A DNA stretch of 64,000 bases, taken from assembly GCF_032594935.1 (NCBI RefSeq), contig NZ_CP118734.1, positions 338,001-402,000 on the forward strand. Reading direction: 5' to 3'. The DNA is from Streptococcus sp. 29892. GTDB lineage: Bacteria > Bacillota > Bacilli > Lactobacillales > Streptococcaceae. Numbering within the stretch: position 1 is the first letter of the stretch; every line of letters begins with the position of its first letter. This document shows positions 1 through 7,260 of this stretch, one piece after another. The notes under the pieces were generated by a model. That model had not been told where the DNA came from, made no database searches, and saw only the letters and a program-made list of their open reading frames with translations. The position numbers and the translations under genes are program-made.

Positions 1-1785
1 GGATCGGACGGCAAAGAATTCCATTTCCATTATGAAAATGAGTTCGGTGGGGTGCGTGATATTGACATTCCCTTTGAAGGCCTAATTACCAATATCAATC
101 GCCGCTACCGTGAAACCAACAGTGACTATACGCGGACGGTTATGAAGGCCTATATGAATGAGTTGACCTGTGGAACCTGCCACGGCTACCGCCTCAATGA
201 CCAAGCCCTGTCTGTCAAAGTCGGAGGCGAGCAGGGACTTCATATTGGGCAGTTATCTGACTTGTCTGTAGCGGATCATTTGCAAGTCATTGAAAATCTG
301 ACCTTGTCTGAAAATGAAGCCACCATTGCGACGCCCATTGTCAAGGAAATCAAGGATCGCCTGTCCTTCCTAAATAACGTTGGACTAAATTACCTAACCC
401 TTTCACGAGCAGCGGGGACGCTTTCTGGTGGTGAAAGCCAGCGGATTCGTTTGGCGACCCAGATTGGCTCCAACCTATCTGGTGTTCTCTATATTTTGGA
501 TGAGCCGTCGATTGGACTGCACCAGCGGGACAATGACCGCCTGATCGCTAGTCTTAAGAAAATGCGGGATTTGGGCAATACCTTGATTGTGGTGGAACAT
601 GATGAGGACACCATGCGGGAGGCGGACTGGCTGATTGACATCGGTCCGGGTGCGGGTGTGTTTGGCGGAGAAATCGTGGCCTCTGGGACACCTGCCCAGG
701 TGGCTAAAAATAAAAAATCCATTACAGGCCAGTACCTGTCTGGCAAACGTGAAATTCCTGTACCTCTAGACCGTCGTGTTGGCAATGGTCGATTTCTAGA
801 GGTGACCGGTGCCAAGGAAAACAACCTGCAAGATGTGACGGTTCGTTTCCCGCTCGGAAAATTTGTGGCGGTGACAGGGGTGTCTGGCTCAGGTAAATCA
901 ACTCTGGTCAACTCCATTTTGAAAAAAGCCATTGCCCAGAAACTCAATCGTAATTCGGACAAGCCAGGTAAATTCAAGTCTATTTCAGGAATCGAACACT
1001 TGGATCGCTTGATTGATATTGACCAAAGTCCGATTGGACGGACACCGCGTTCCAACCCAGCTACCTACACAGGTGTTTTTGACGATATTCGGGACCTCTT
1101 TGCCCAGACCAATGAAGCCAAAATCCGTGGCTACAAGAAGGGACGGTTCTCTTTTAACGTCAAAGGTGGTCGTTGTGAAGCCTGCTCTGGTGACGGGATT
1201 ATCAAGATTGAAATGCACTTCTTGCCCGATGTCTTTGTACCTTGTGAAGTCTGTCATGGCCATCGCTACAACTCGGAAACCTTGGAAGTACACTACAAGG
1301 AGAAAAATATCGCCCAAGTCCTTGATATGACGGTCAATGACGCGGTCGAGTTCTTCAAACACATTCCGAAAATTGAGCGCAAACTCCGTACCATTCAAGA
1401 TGTAGGCTTGGGCTACGTTACTCTAGGTCAGCCAGCGACCACTCTGTCAGGTGGTGAGGCCCAGCGGATGAAGTTGGCATCGGAACTTCACAAGCGGTCA
1501 ACTGGTAAGTCCCTCTATATCTTGGATGAGCCGACGACAGGTCTTCACACAGAGGACATTGCCCAGTTGCTCAAGGTCTTGGCCCGCTTTGTCGATGACG
1601 GCAACACTGTGCTGGTCATCGAGCACAATCTTGATGTGATCAAGACAGCTGACCACATTATCGACATGGGACCAGAAGGCGGTGTCGGCGGTGGTACCGT
1701 TGTTGCGACAGGAACGCCAGAAGAAGTGGCTAGCAACCCAGCCAGCTTTACAGGCCAGTATTTGAAAACCAAGTTGAAGTTATAA
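1..1785 (+). CDS. uvrA: UvrABC system protein A, 3' part (5' end outside window)
   Basis: This is the DNA-damage recognition ATPase of nucleotide excision repair, which loads UvrB at lesions in the cytoplasm. The reading frame is open from base 1, so the N-terminal part lies upstream; 594 residues are visible. Two ABC signature motifs are present ([12 protein letters not shown] and [12 protein letters not shown]), as are a Walker A motif (GVSGSGKST), two Walker B regions (YILDEPS, YILDEPT), and a zinc-finger pair CEAC...CEVC in the second half. The CGTCHG near the visible start is the second half of the first zinc module. The gene ends just before a clear terminator and is independent of pepP. 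Identification is secure. Confidence 0.97.
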   Translation, partial: GSDGKEFHFHYENEFGGVRDIDIPFEGLITNINRRYRETNSDYTRTVMKAYMNELTCGTCHGYRLNDQALSVKVGGEQGLHIGQLSDLSVADHLQVIENLTLSENEATIATPIVKEIKDRLSFLNNVGLNYLTLSRAAGTLSGGESQRIRLATQIGSNLSGVLYILDEPSIGLHQRDNDRLIASLKKMRDLGNTLIVVEHDEDTMREADWLIDIGPGAGVFGGEIVASGTPAQVAKNKKSITGQYLSGKREIPVPLDRRVGNGRFLEVTGAKENNLQDVTVRFPLGKFVAVTGVSGSGKSTLVNSILKKAIAQKLNRNSDKPGKFKSISGIEHLDRLIDIDQSPIGRTPRSNPATYTGVFDDIRDLFAQTNEAKIRGYKKGRFSFNVKGGRCEACSGDGIIKIEMHFLPDVFVPCEVCHGHRYNSETLEVHYKEKNIAQVLDMTVNDAVEFFKHIPKIERKLRTIQDVGLGYVTLGQPATTLSGGEAQRMKLASELHKRSTGKSLYILDEPTTGLHTEDIAQLLKVLARFVDDGNTVLVIEHNLDVIKTADHIIDMGPEGGVGGGTVVATGTPEEVASNPASFTGQYLKTKLKL

Positions 1786-1790
1786 GTTAC

Positions 1791-1813
1791 AAAAGTCGCT
1801 CTAGCGACTTTTT
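1791..1813 (+). terminator. Intrinsic terminator after uvrA
   Basis: An 8 bp stem (AAGTCGCT / AGCGACTT) with a very short loop is followed directly by a run of six T, six bases after the uvrA stop codon. Confidence 0.85.
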
Positions 1814-1829
1814 TGTCTGCTTCAACTAA

Positions 1830-1858
1830 TTGGTAAATCCTAGTATTTCTGCTATAAT
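1830..1858 (+). promoter_or_regulatory. Promoter of pepP
   Basis: A -35 like TTGGTA and a -10 TATAAT are separated by 17 bp; TGC directly before the -10 makes it an extended -10 promoter. It lies about 25 bp upstream of the pepP start codon. Confidence 0.7.
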
Positions 1859-1884
1859 AGTTACAAAATCTTTGGAGGTAGCTT

Positions 1885-2946
1885 ATGCAAGCGCGTGTGG
1901 AAAAATTTGAAGCAAAATTAGCCCAATCAGATGTGGATGGGATTTTGGTAACAGGACAGAACAATATCTACTATCTGACAGGTTTTTGGGGAACAGAGGC
2001 GACTGTTTTTATCAGTAGCAAACGTCGTTTGTTTGTGACGGACGCACGCTATACCTTAATTGCCAAGGCGACAGTGCAAGGCTTTGATATTATCGACAGC
2101 CGTTTTGCTCTTGAAGAAATTGCTAAGGTGATTAAGGAAGATGGACTTGAAACCATTGGTTTTGATAGCGAGGTGACTTATGGTTTCTATCAAAGTCTGA
2201 CTAGCATTTTTGAGGGCTACCAACTGGTTGCTATGTCCAACTTTATTGAAGACTTGCGTATGATTAAGGACGAGAAAGAAATTGCGACCATTCGTCGTGC
2301 ATGTCAGATTTCGGATCAGGCTTTTATTGATGTTCTGGACTTTATTAAGCCAGGTCAGACGACTGAGATGGAGGTCAATCATTTCTTAGACCACCGCATG
2401 CGTCAACTCGGTGCAGAAGGGGCATCATTTGAGTTTATCGTGGCGTCTGGTTACCGCTCTGCCATGCCCCACGGAAGAGCTTCAGAAAAGCTAATCCAAA
2501 CTGGTGAAAGCTTGACCTTGGACTTTGGTTGTTACTACCAGCATTATGTCAGCGATATGACGCGAACCATTCATATCGGTCATGTTACTGATCAGGAGCG
2601 AGAGATTTACGATGTGGTCTTGCGTGCCAATAAAGCCTTGATTGAGCAGGCCAAAGAGGGTGTGACTTACCGCGAGTTTGATGCGATTCCTCGTGAGATT
2701 ATCAATGCGGCGGGTTACGGAGCCAACTTCACCCATGGCATCGGTCACGGAATCGGCTTGGATATTCATGAGTATCCATATTTTGGAAAATCTGACGAAC
2801 CTATCAAGGCAGGAATGGTCTTGACGGATGAGCCTGGTATCTATTTGGATGACAAATACGGAGTCCGTATCGAAGATGATTTGCTAATCACGGAAAATGG
2901 TTGTGAAGTCTTGACCATGGCTCCAAAAGAATTAATTGTTCTATAG
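1885..2946 (+). CDS. pepP: Xaa-Pro aminopeptidase (M24 family)
   Basis: This is a cytoplasmic metallopeptidase that removes an N-terminal residue preceding proline, a step in using proline-rich peptides. The 353-residue length is normal for streptococcal PepP/PepQ-type enzymes. The N-terminal creatinase-like domain covers about residues 1-125 and the pita-bread catalytic domain the rest. The metal ligands expected of M24 enzymes are visible: Asp in LDFGC and SDMTR, His in HGIGHGIGLDIHE, Glu in DEPGIY and in VRIEDD. The start follows TTTGGAGGTAGCTT, a strong ribosome site. It is followed by a dispersed repeat and then efp, the order common in streptococci. Whether it prefers dipeptides (PepQ) or longer peptides (PepP) cannot be settled from sequence alone. 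Confidence 0.92.
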   Translation: MQARVEKFEAKLAQSDVDGILVTGQNNIYYLTGFWGTEATVFISSKRRLFVTDARYTLIAKATVQGFDIIDSRFALEEIAKVIKEDGLETIGFDSEVTYGFYQSLTSIFEGYQLVAMSNFIEDLRMIKDEKEIATIRRACQISDQAFIDVLDFIKPGQTTEMEVNHFLDHRMRQLGAEGASFEFIVASGYRSAMPHGRASEKLIQTGESLTLDFGCYYQHYVSDMTRTIHIGHVTDQEREIYDVVLRANKALIEQAKEGVTYREFDAIPREIINAAGYGANFTHGIGHGIGLDIHEYPYFGKSDEPIKAGMVLTDEPGIYLDDKYGVRIEDDLLITENGCEVLTMAPKELIVL

Positions 2947-2951
2947 TTTTC

Positions 2952-3100
2952 AGTTTATCTTTTATTACGTCGGTTAATGATGAAACTTCGTTTCGATATT
3001 TCCAACTTCAAATACTCCACTGGAGTATTTGAACTCGCCTCGCCGCACCTTAGTACAGCCTTCAGCTCGTTGCCTAGTACTAAAAGTAAATTGATAAACT
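2952..3100 (+). repeat. Dispersed intergenic repeat, copy A (149 bp)
   Basis: This noncoding element between pepP and efp has perfect 8 bp terminal inverted repeats (AGTTTATC at 2952-2959, GATAAACT at 3093-3100). It holds a GAAAC-TTC-GTTTC mini-hairpin and a perfect 23-base hairpin at 3009-3031, and ends with the shared block around CTCGTTGCCTAGTACT. The inverted copy at 52128-52265 shares the blocks GTTTATCTTTTATTACGTCG, GAAACTTCGTTTC and CTCGTTGCCTAGTACTAAAAG. A shorter copy is at 9168-9251. It resembles small MITE-like elements (BOX, RUP) of streptococci in size and form, but I cannot assign it to a named family. Confidence 0.85.
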
Positions 3101-3158
3101 ATATGCTAGGAGTATTTTCTAATGTAGCATTAGAAGATTTGAGAAATTTGTCAGTTTG

Positions 3159-3167
3159 TGGTAAAAT
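3159..3167 (+). promoter_or_regulatory. Extended -10 promoter of efp
   Basis: TGG followed by TAAAAT forms an extended -10 about 40 bp upstream of the efp start codon, just after repeat copy A. No good -35 is seen, as is common for extended -10 promoters. Confidence 0.5.
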
Positions 3168-3206
3168 AAAACGAATAAATAAATTTTTGAAGAGGTATTC
3201 AATACA

Positions 3207-3764
3207 ATGATTGAAGCAAGTAAACTTAGAGCAGGTATGACCTTTGAAGCAGAAGGAAAATTGATTAAGGTTTTGGAAGCTAGCCACCACAAGCCAGGTA
3301 AGGGAAACACCATCATGCGTATGAAATTGCGTGATGTGCGTACAGGTTCTACTTTTGATACAACTTACCGTCCAGATGAAAAATTTGAACAAGCTATTAT
3401 CGAAACGGTTCCAGCACAATATCTTTACCAAATGGATGATACAGCTTTCTTCATGAATACGGAAACCTACGACCAGTATGAAATTCCAGTAGCAACTATC
3501 AAAGAAGAATTGCTCTACATCTTGGAAAACTCAGATGTGAAAATCCAGTTCTACGGAACAGAAGTAATCGGTGTGACTGTACCAACAACTGTTGAATTGG
3601 TTGTAGCAGAAACCCAACCATCTATCAAAGGTGCTACAGTGACTGGTTCAGGGAAACCAGCTACAATGGAAACAGGTTTGGTGGTAAACGTACCAGACTT
3701 TATCGAAGCAGGTCAAAAACTTGTGATTAACACAGCTGAGGGAACTTACGTATCACGCGCTTAA
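3207..3764 (+). CDS. efp: Elongation factor P
   Basis: EF-P binds ribosomes stalled at polyproline stretches and promotes peptide bond formation. The 185-residue length and three-domain layout are canonical: KOW-like N-terminal domain about 1-64, OB domain about 65-127, C-terminal OB domain 128-185 with the [15 protein letters not shown] signature. The exposed loop reads HKPGKGN, with the lysine that can be modified in Firmicutes. The start follows GAAGAGGTATTCAATACA. It likely heads a group with the Asp23-family gene and nusB. The window also encodes a very proline-rich 2606-residue surface protein, the sort of substrate that would need EF-P; that link is inference. Confidence 0.97.
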   Translation: MIEASKLRAGMTFEAEGKLIKVLEASHHKPGKGNTIMRMKLRDVRTGSTFDTTYRPDEKFEQAIIETVPAQYLYQMDDTAFFMNTETYDQYEIPVATIKEELLYILENSDVKIQFYGTEVIGVTVPTTVELVVAETQPSIKGATVTGSGKPATMETGLVVNVPDFIEAGQKLVINTAEGTYVSRA

Positions 3765-3790
3765 TCGTTTCCTCCTAGAAAGGAGAGCTT

Positions 3791-4183
3791 ATGACAACAG
3801 AATACCAAGGTGAAATTGTTATTGCACCACGCGTTCTTGAAGTGATTACAGGTATTGCAGCAGCCAAAGTAGAAGGAGTACATTCTCTCCAAAACAAACG
3901 TGTTGCAGATACTTGGTCAAAAACATCCTTAAATAAAGGCGTCTATCTTCAAACTGATGAAGAAGGTAAGGTCACAGCAGACATCTATGTTTACCTAGAG
4001 TACGGTGTCAATGTTCCAGCTGTGTCTATGGATATTCAACGTGCAGTTAAAACAGCTATTTATAACTACGCAGAAGTTGAAGTGACTGCTGTCAATATTC
4101 ATGTCAATGGCATTGTTCCAGATAAAACACCAAAACCAGCCTTGAAAGATTTGTTCGGAGAGGATTTCCTCGATGAAGAATAA
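3791..4183 (+). CDS. Asp23/Gls24 family envelope stress protein (YqhY-like)
   Basis: A 130-residue protein of the Asp23 (DUF322) family. The start is well supported by AGAAAGGAGAGCTT. The hallmark stretch EIVIAPRVLEVITGIAAAKVEGVHSL appears in the N-terminal half (given here only to identify the family by its first residues EIVIAPRVLEV), followed by a beta-rich core and a short acidic tail. In Firmicutes a member of this family commonly sits between efp and nusB, as here, and the gene overlaps nusB by 11 bp, implying translational coupling. The YqhY-type members have been linked to fatty acid synthesis control in Bacillus; the role here is unknown. Confidence 0.9.
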   Translation: MTTEYQGEIVIAPRVLEVITGIAAAKVEGVHSLQNKRVADTWSKTSLNKGVYLQTDEEGKVTADIYVYLEYGVNVPAVSMDIQRAVKTAIYNYAEVEVTAVNIHVNGIVPDKTPKPALKDLFGEDFLDEE

Positions 4184-4592
4184 TAGACACGCCCTGCGTA
4201 AGTGTGCTTTGCAGGCAATCGTATCACTGGAATTTGGTCAAGAACCTGTACAGGCAGCCCAATTCTCCTATCTTTACGACCAAGAAGAAGAGCATGAAGG
4301 TGTTGAAATTCCGCTTTTCCTTCTAAATCTTGTCAATGGTGTGGCAGATTATCGTGAGGATTTGGACAAGGAATTATCTAGCCGACTAAAAGCAGGTTGG
4401 ACCTTGGACCGATTGACCTTGATTGATAAGAATATCATGCGTTTAGGTCTATTTGAAATCTTGCATTTTGAAGAAACACCAGACCGTGTAGCTGTCAATG
4501 AGGCTATCGAACTAGCCAAAGAATTCTCAGATGAATCCTCAGCCAAATTTATCAATGGTGTTTTGAGCAAATTTATAAAAGAAGAAGCCTAA
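4173..4592 (+). CDS. nusB: Transcription antitermination protein NusB
   Basis: NusB binds boxA RNA together with NusE (S10) to support antitermination of rRNA transcription. The 139 residues form the all-helical NusB fold; the C-terminal signature DRVAVNEAIELAKEFSDE followed by SSAKFINGVLSK is clear. The start codon lies inside the end of the preceding Asp23-family gene, so the two are probably coupled. A hairpin begins at the stop codon and ends the transcript. Confidence 0.95.
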   Translation: MKNNRHALRKCALQAIVSLEFGQEPVQAAQFSYLYDQEEEHEGVEIPLFLLNLVNGVADYREDLDKELSSRLKAGWTLDRLTLIDKNIMRLGLFEILHFEETPDRVAVNEAIELAKEFSDESSAKFINGVLSKFIKEEA

Positions 4593-4607
4593 ATGGTTTC
4601 TTCTTTT
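4577..4607 (+). terminator. Terminator after nusB
   Basis: A 13 bp stem with one G-U pair (AAAAGAAGAAGCC / GGTTTCTTCTTTT, loop TAAAT) overlaps the end of nusB and includes its own T-rich 3' arm. Confidence 0.75.
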
Positions 4608-4620
4608 ATGTTTGACAAAC

Positions 4621-4660
4621 AAAAAACAGTACCTGATTGATGTCAAGTACTGTTCTTTTT
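4621..4660. terminator. Bidirectional terminator between nusB and scrR
   Basis: The inverted repeat AACAGTAC / GTACTGTT has an A-tract on its left and a T-tract on its right, so it can terminate the scrBR transcript on the minus strand and act as back-up for nusB on the plus strand. Confidence 0.75.
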
Positions 4661-5624
4661 ATATACTGCCTCCTGCTAGCAGGGATACTGGCAAGATATA
4701 ATTATGTTTGCTTAATTCCTTACCCTCAATTTTCTCAATCAATAAGTCAACCATTAGTTTTGCAATATCCTCTAGGGGTTGCTTAATCGTTGTCAGTTGA
4801 GGATAGTAGTTTTCAATAAAGTGGGTTCCATCATAGCCAATCAGTTTAAGTTCTTGTGGAATGGACAGATTGAGTGAACGTGCCACATTCCAGACCAGCA
4901 TAGCAGTAGCATCACCTGACACGAAAATACCATCTGGTTGATGTTTTTCAATAATCGTACGGATTTCCATTTCTTTTCTAACGGGGGAGAAATCACTGGA
5001 AACGTGGTAGACTATGGCATCTGGAAGGATGGAGAGAAATCCTAATTGCCGGAGCCCGGTTGGTGAGTTGGAATCGTCATTACCAGAAATCATAATAGGT
5101 CGCTGGCACCCAGCCTTTTTCAATGTTTTGGCAGCAAGTACACCGCCAGCATGGTTATCAGAAGATACCACTGGGATGGAAGGGGACAGGTTGCGGTCGA
5201 AGGCTATGATGGGAGCAGACACTCGATCATAATCCTTGATACCCAAGTTATGACTACCAGAGATAATTCCATCTACCTGGTTGGCTGCCAACATTTCCAG
5301 ATATTCTCTTTCCTTCTCAGATTCGTGTTGGCTATTGCAAATAATCGTCTTGTAGCCCCGATTGAAGAGCTGGCTTTCTAAATGGCTAATTAACTCGGCA
5401 TAAAATATGTTGTTGATATTAGGGAAAATCAAGCCAACCAACTTAGCTGACTTTCCTTGCAAACTACGAGCTAAGTTATTGGGCTTGTAGCCTAATTCTC
5501 GCATAGCTTCCTCAACCTTGCGGACCGTTTTTTCCGATAAATAGCCTTTTTTATTGATGACACGAGAAACCGTTGTCGGACTAACTCCGGCTAACTGTGC
5601 GACATCAGTTAGTTTTGCGACCAT
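4659..5624 (-). CDS. scrR: Sucrose operon repressor, LacI family
   Basis: A 321-residue LacI/GalR-type repressor. The N-terminal helix-turn-helix reads TDVAQLAGVSPTTVSRVINKK (recognised by the start LTDVAQLAGVSPTTVSRVI), with the hinge helix NNLARSLQGKS following, then the periplasmic-binding-like effector domain from about residue 60. The position directly downstream of scrB with a 20 bp overlap, and the divergent scrA, identify it as ScrR, which in streptococci represses scrA and scrB and is relieved during sucrose uptake. Palindromic LacI-type sites lie in the scrB-scrA gap. The product name rests on context as much as on sequence. Confidence 0.9.
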   Translation of the reverse strand: MVAKLTDVAQLAGVSPTTVSRVINKKGYLSEKTVRKVEEAMRELGYKPNNLARSLQGKSAKLVGLIFPNINNIFYAELISHLESQLFNRGYKTIICNSQHESEKEREYLEMLAANQVDGIISGSHNLGIKDYDRVSAPIIAFDRNLSPSIPVVSSDNHAGGVLAAKTLKKAGCQRPIMISGNDDSNSPTGLRQLGFLSILPDAIVYHVSSDFSPVRKEMEIRTIIEKHQPDGIFVSGDATAMLVWNVARSLNLSIPQELKLIGYDGTHFIENYYPQLTTIKQPLEDIAKLMVDLLIEKIEGKELSKHNYILPVSLLAGGSI

Positions 5625-7059
5625 AATCTAAATGGTAGTAGGTTCCAGTTGGGTTTCCAGCAGTGATGGCAATACCATTTTGATCTGCATCAGGGAAAAC
5701 GCGACCAGAAAATACTTTTTCTCCTTTATTGATGAAAATTTCAAAGACAGACTTGTCGATGAAGATATTGGCAGTAAGCGCTCCAGGCTCAATATCACAA
5801 GCTCGACTTGTGCCAAAATCAAGAGCAAATGGCTGACCACAATGTTCGCGGTCTAGCGTAATCTGTCCATTTTCTGTATCGACAGTCAAGATTAGACCCT
5901 TGTTTTCTTCATTTGCGAAAAGCACAAGTTCATGTTTGCTTCCAGCAGCAAATTCAAGTTCTAATTCATAAACATTGTTGGTTTCTTTTTGGTTTGAAAA
6001 TGGCTGCGCTTCTTGACGAAGGCTGGTGATAGCTTCGACTGGATACTGGTAAAGTTTGCCGTCCTTGATAGACAATTCTTTGACCAAGGACAAGCAACCT
6101 TGATAATCATAAGCATCAGTTGGGTACTCTACATCAGGAAGGGCCAACCAGCTGACTGATAAAGTGCGACCATCAGGAGCGTTGAAGGCCTGGGTTGCAT
6201 AGCACTCAAAACCATAGTCTAAATTGATAAGTTCACCTGGCTCTACAATGGTTGCTGATTCAGGATCAAAACCTTGACCAATCTTGTACATGTTTGGATA
6301 AATATTGCCGTAGTCCAAAACGTCCTTGTCCAAACCTTGAGGGCAATAAAGAAGAATTGGTTGCTCACCGACAAAGGCAATGTTTGGACATTCCATCATG
6401 TAGGCAGTCATATCATTAGCAAAATCTAGGTCACCAACCAAGGTCCAGTTGAGGTAGTCATTGTTTTCAGCCTTATAGAGCTTGACAATACCTTTTTTAT
6501 CTAGATTTTGTCCGCCGACGATGGCGTAATATTGTCCCTTGTAGTTGAAGATTTGCGGATCACGGAAGTGGTCGGTTGTATCTTCTGGTTGGTCAATCAA
6601 AATCTTATCAATCTTTTCAATCTGACCATCCTTGTCCATTAAGGCACCGATTTGGTAAGGATGGCGAACCCAGTTTTCATCGCGGACATTTCCTGTATAG
6701 AAGAGGAAGAGCTTGTCACCGAATTCCATAGCAGAACCAGAGTAGGCACCGTGGCTATCCAGTGGTGTATCCGGATAAACAACTGTTCCCGTTTCTTCAA
6801 AGTGAACCAAATCTGTTGACTCTGTATGTACCCATGATTTTAATCCGTGTGCAGCACCAAATGGGAAGTATTGGTAAAAGAGGGTCCATTTTCCATTAAA
6901 ATATGAAAATCCATTCGGGTCATTCAAAAGACCGTGTGGTGTTTCAATGTGGAAGTTGGTTCTCCAAGGGGAACTCTCCGTATTCTTTTTGATTTTTTCA
7001 ATGTATTCTGGCGTCCAGTCAGCATAAGCTCTGTAACGTTCTTCAGTAGTAAAGGCCAT
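5605..7059 (-). CDS. scrB: Sucrose-6-phosphate hydrolase (GH32)
   Basis: ScrB cleaves sucrose-6-phosphate, the PTS product, to glucose-6-phosphate and fructose in the cytoplasm. The GH32 catalytic triad motifs are visible: LLNDPNG (nucleophile Asp), FRDP (transition-state stabiliser) and MECPN (acid/base Glu). A five-bladed propeller is followed by a C-terminal beta-sandwich from about residue 340. The open frame extends 21 codons upstream to 7122, but I place the start at 7059 (MAFTTEERY) because GGAGA lies six bases before it; this gives 484 residues, the family length. It precedes and overlaps scrR and is divergent from scrA, with putative LacI-type and cre-like sites between. Confidence 0.95.
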   Translation of the reverse strand: MAFTTEERYRAYADWTPEYIEKIKKNTESSPWRTNFHIETPHGLLNDPNGFSYFNGKWTLFYQYFPFGAAHGLKSWVHTESTDLVHFEETGTVVYPDTPLDSHGAYSGSAMEFGDKLFLFYTGNVRDENWVRHPYQIGALMDKDGQIEKIDKILIDQPEDTTDHFRDPQIFNYKGQYYAIVGGQNLDKKGIVKLYKAENNDYLNWTLVGDLDFANDMTAYMMECPNIAFVGEQPILLYCPQGLDKDVLDYGNIYPNMYKIGQGFDPESATIVEPGELINLDYGFECYATQAFNAPDGRTLSVSWLALPDVEYPTDAYDYQGCLSLVKELSIKDGKLYQYPVEAITSLRQEAQPFSNQKETNNVYELELEFAAGSKHELVLFANEENKGLILTVDTENGQITLDREHCGQPFALDFGTSRACDIEPGALTANIFIDKSVFEIFINKGEKVFSGRVFPDADQNGIAITAGNPTGTYYHLDYGRKTN

Positions 7060-7094
7060 ACTATCTCCAATTTTATCTAATATTTCAATTAATA

Positions 7095-7109
7095 TAGTAA
7101 ACGTTTTCT
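7095..7109. promoter_or_regulatory. cre-like / LacI-family operator near scrB
   Basis: TAGTAAACGTTTTCT fits the catabolite-responsive element consensus WTGNAANCGNWNNCW with one mismatch and is also a palindrome-like LacI-type site with central CG. It is about 40 bp upstream of the scrB start, where CcpA or ScrR binding would control scrB. Confidence 0.55.
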
Positions 7110-7160
7110 TGTGAAAAATCAAGCTTTTACTGTGATTCTTGGAATATTTTTAAAAAATTC

Positions 7161-7176
7161 TGCAAAACGTTTGACA
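7161..7176. promoter_or_regulatory. Putative ScrR operator overlapping the scrA -35
   Basis: The CAAAACGTTTG core is a near-perfect LacI-family half-site pair around a central CG and directly abuts and overlaps the scrA -35 hexamer, a layout expected for repression by promoter occlusion. Assignment to ScrR is inferred from context. Confidence 0.5.
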
Positions 7177-7198
7177 TATTTTGTAAAAGTGATATAAT
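7171..7198 (+). promoter_or_regulatory. Promoter of scrA
   Basis: A consensus TTGACA and a consensus TATAAT are separated by 16 bp, 63 bp upstream of the scrA start. Downstream at 7208-7227 lies an imperfect inverted repeat GAAAGCGTG / AACACTTTC, another candidate operator or cre site. Confidence 0.8.
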
Positions 7199-7260
7199 TA
7201 AACCATCGAAAGCGTGAAAACACTTTCAATAAAGAAAAAATATAAGGAGATTTTTGCAAG

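Noticed and set aside
489..1398. Long open frames on the minus strand inside uvrA
   Set aside because: They are shadows of the uvrA reading frame with no ribosome sites, no family features and no room for separate genes.
2977..3210. 77-codon open frame before efp
   Set aside because: It runs through the dispersed repeat and the efp promoter, has no ribosome site and no recognisable protein features.
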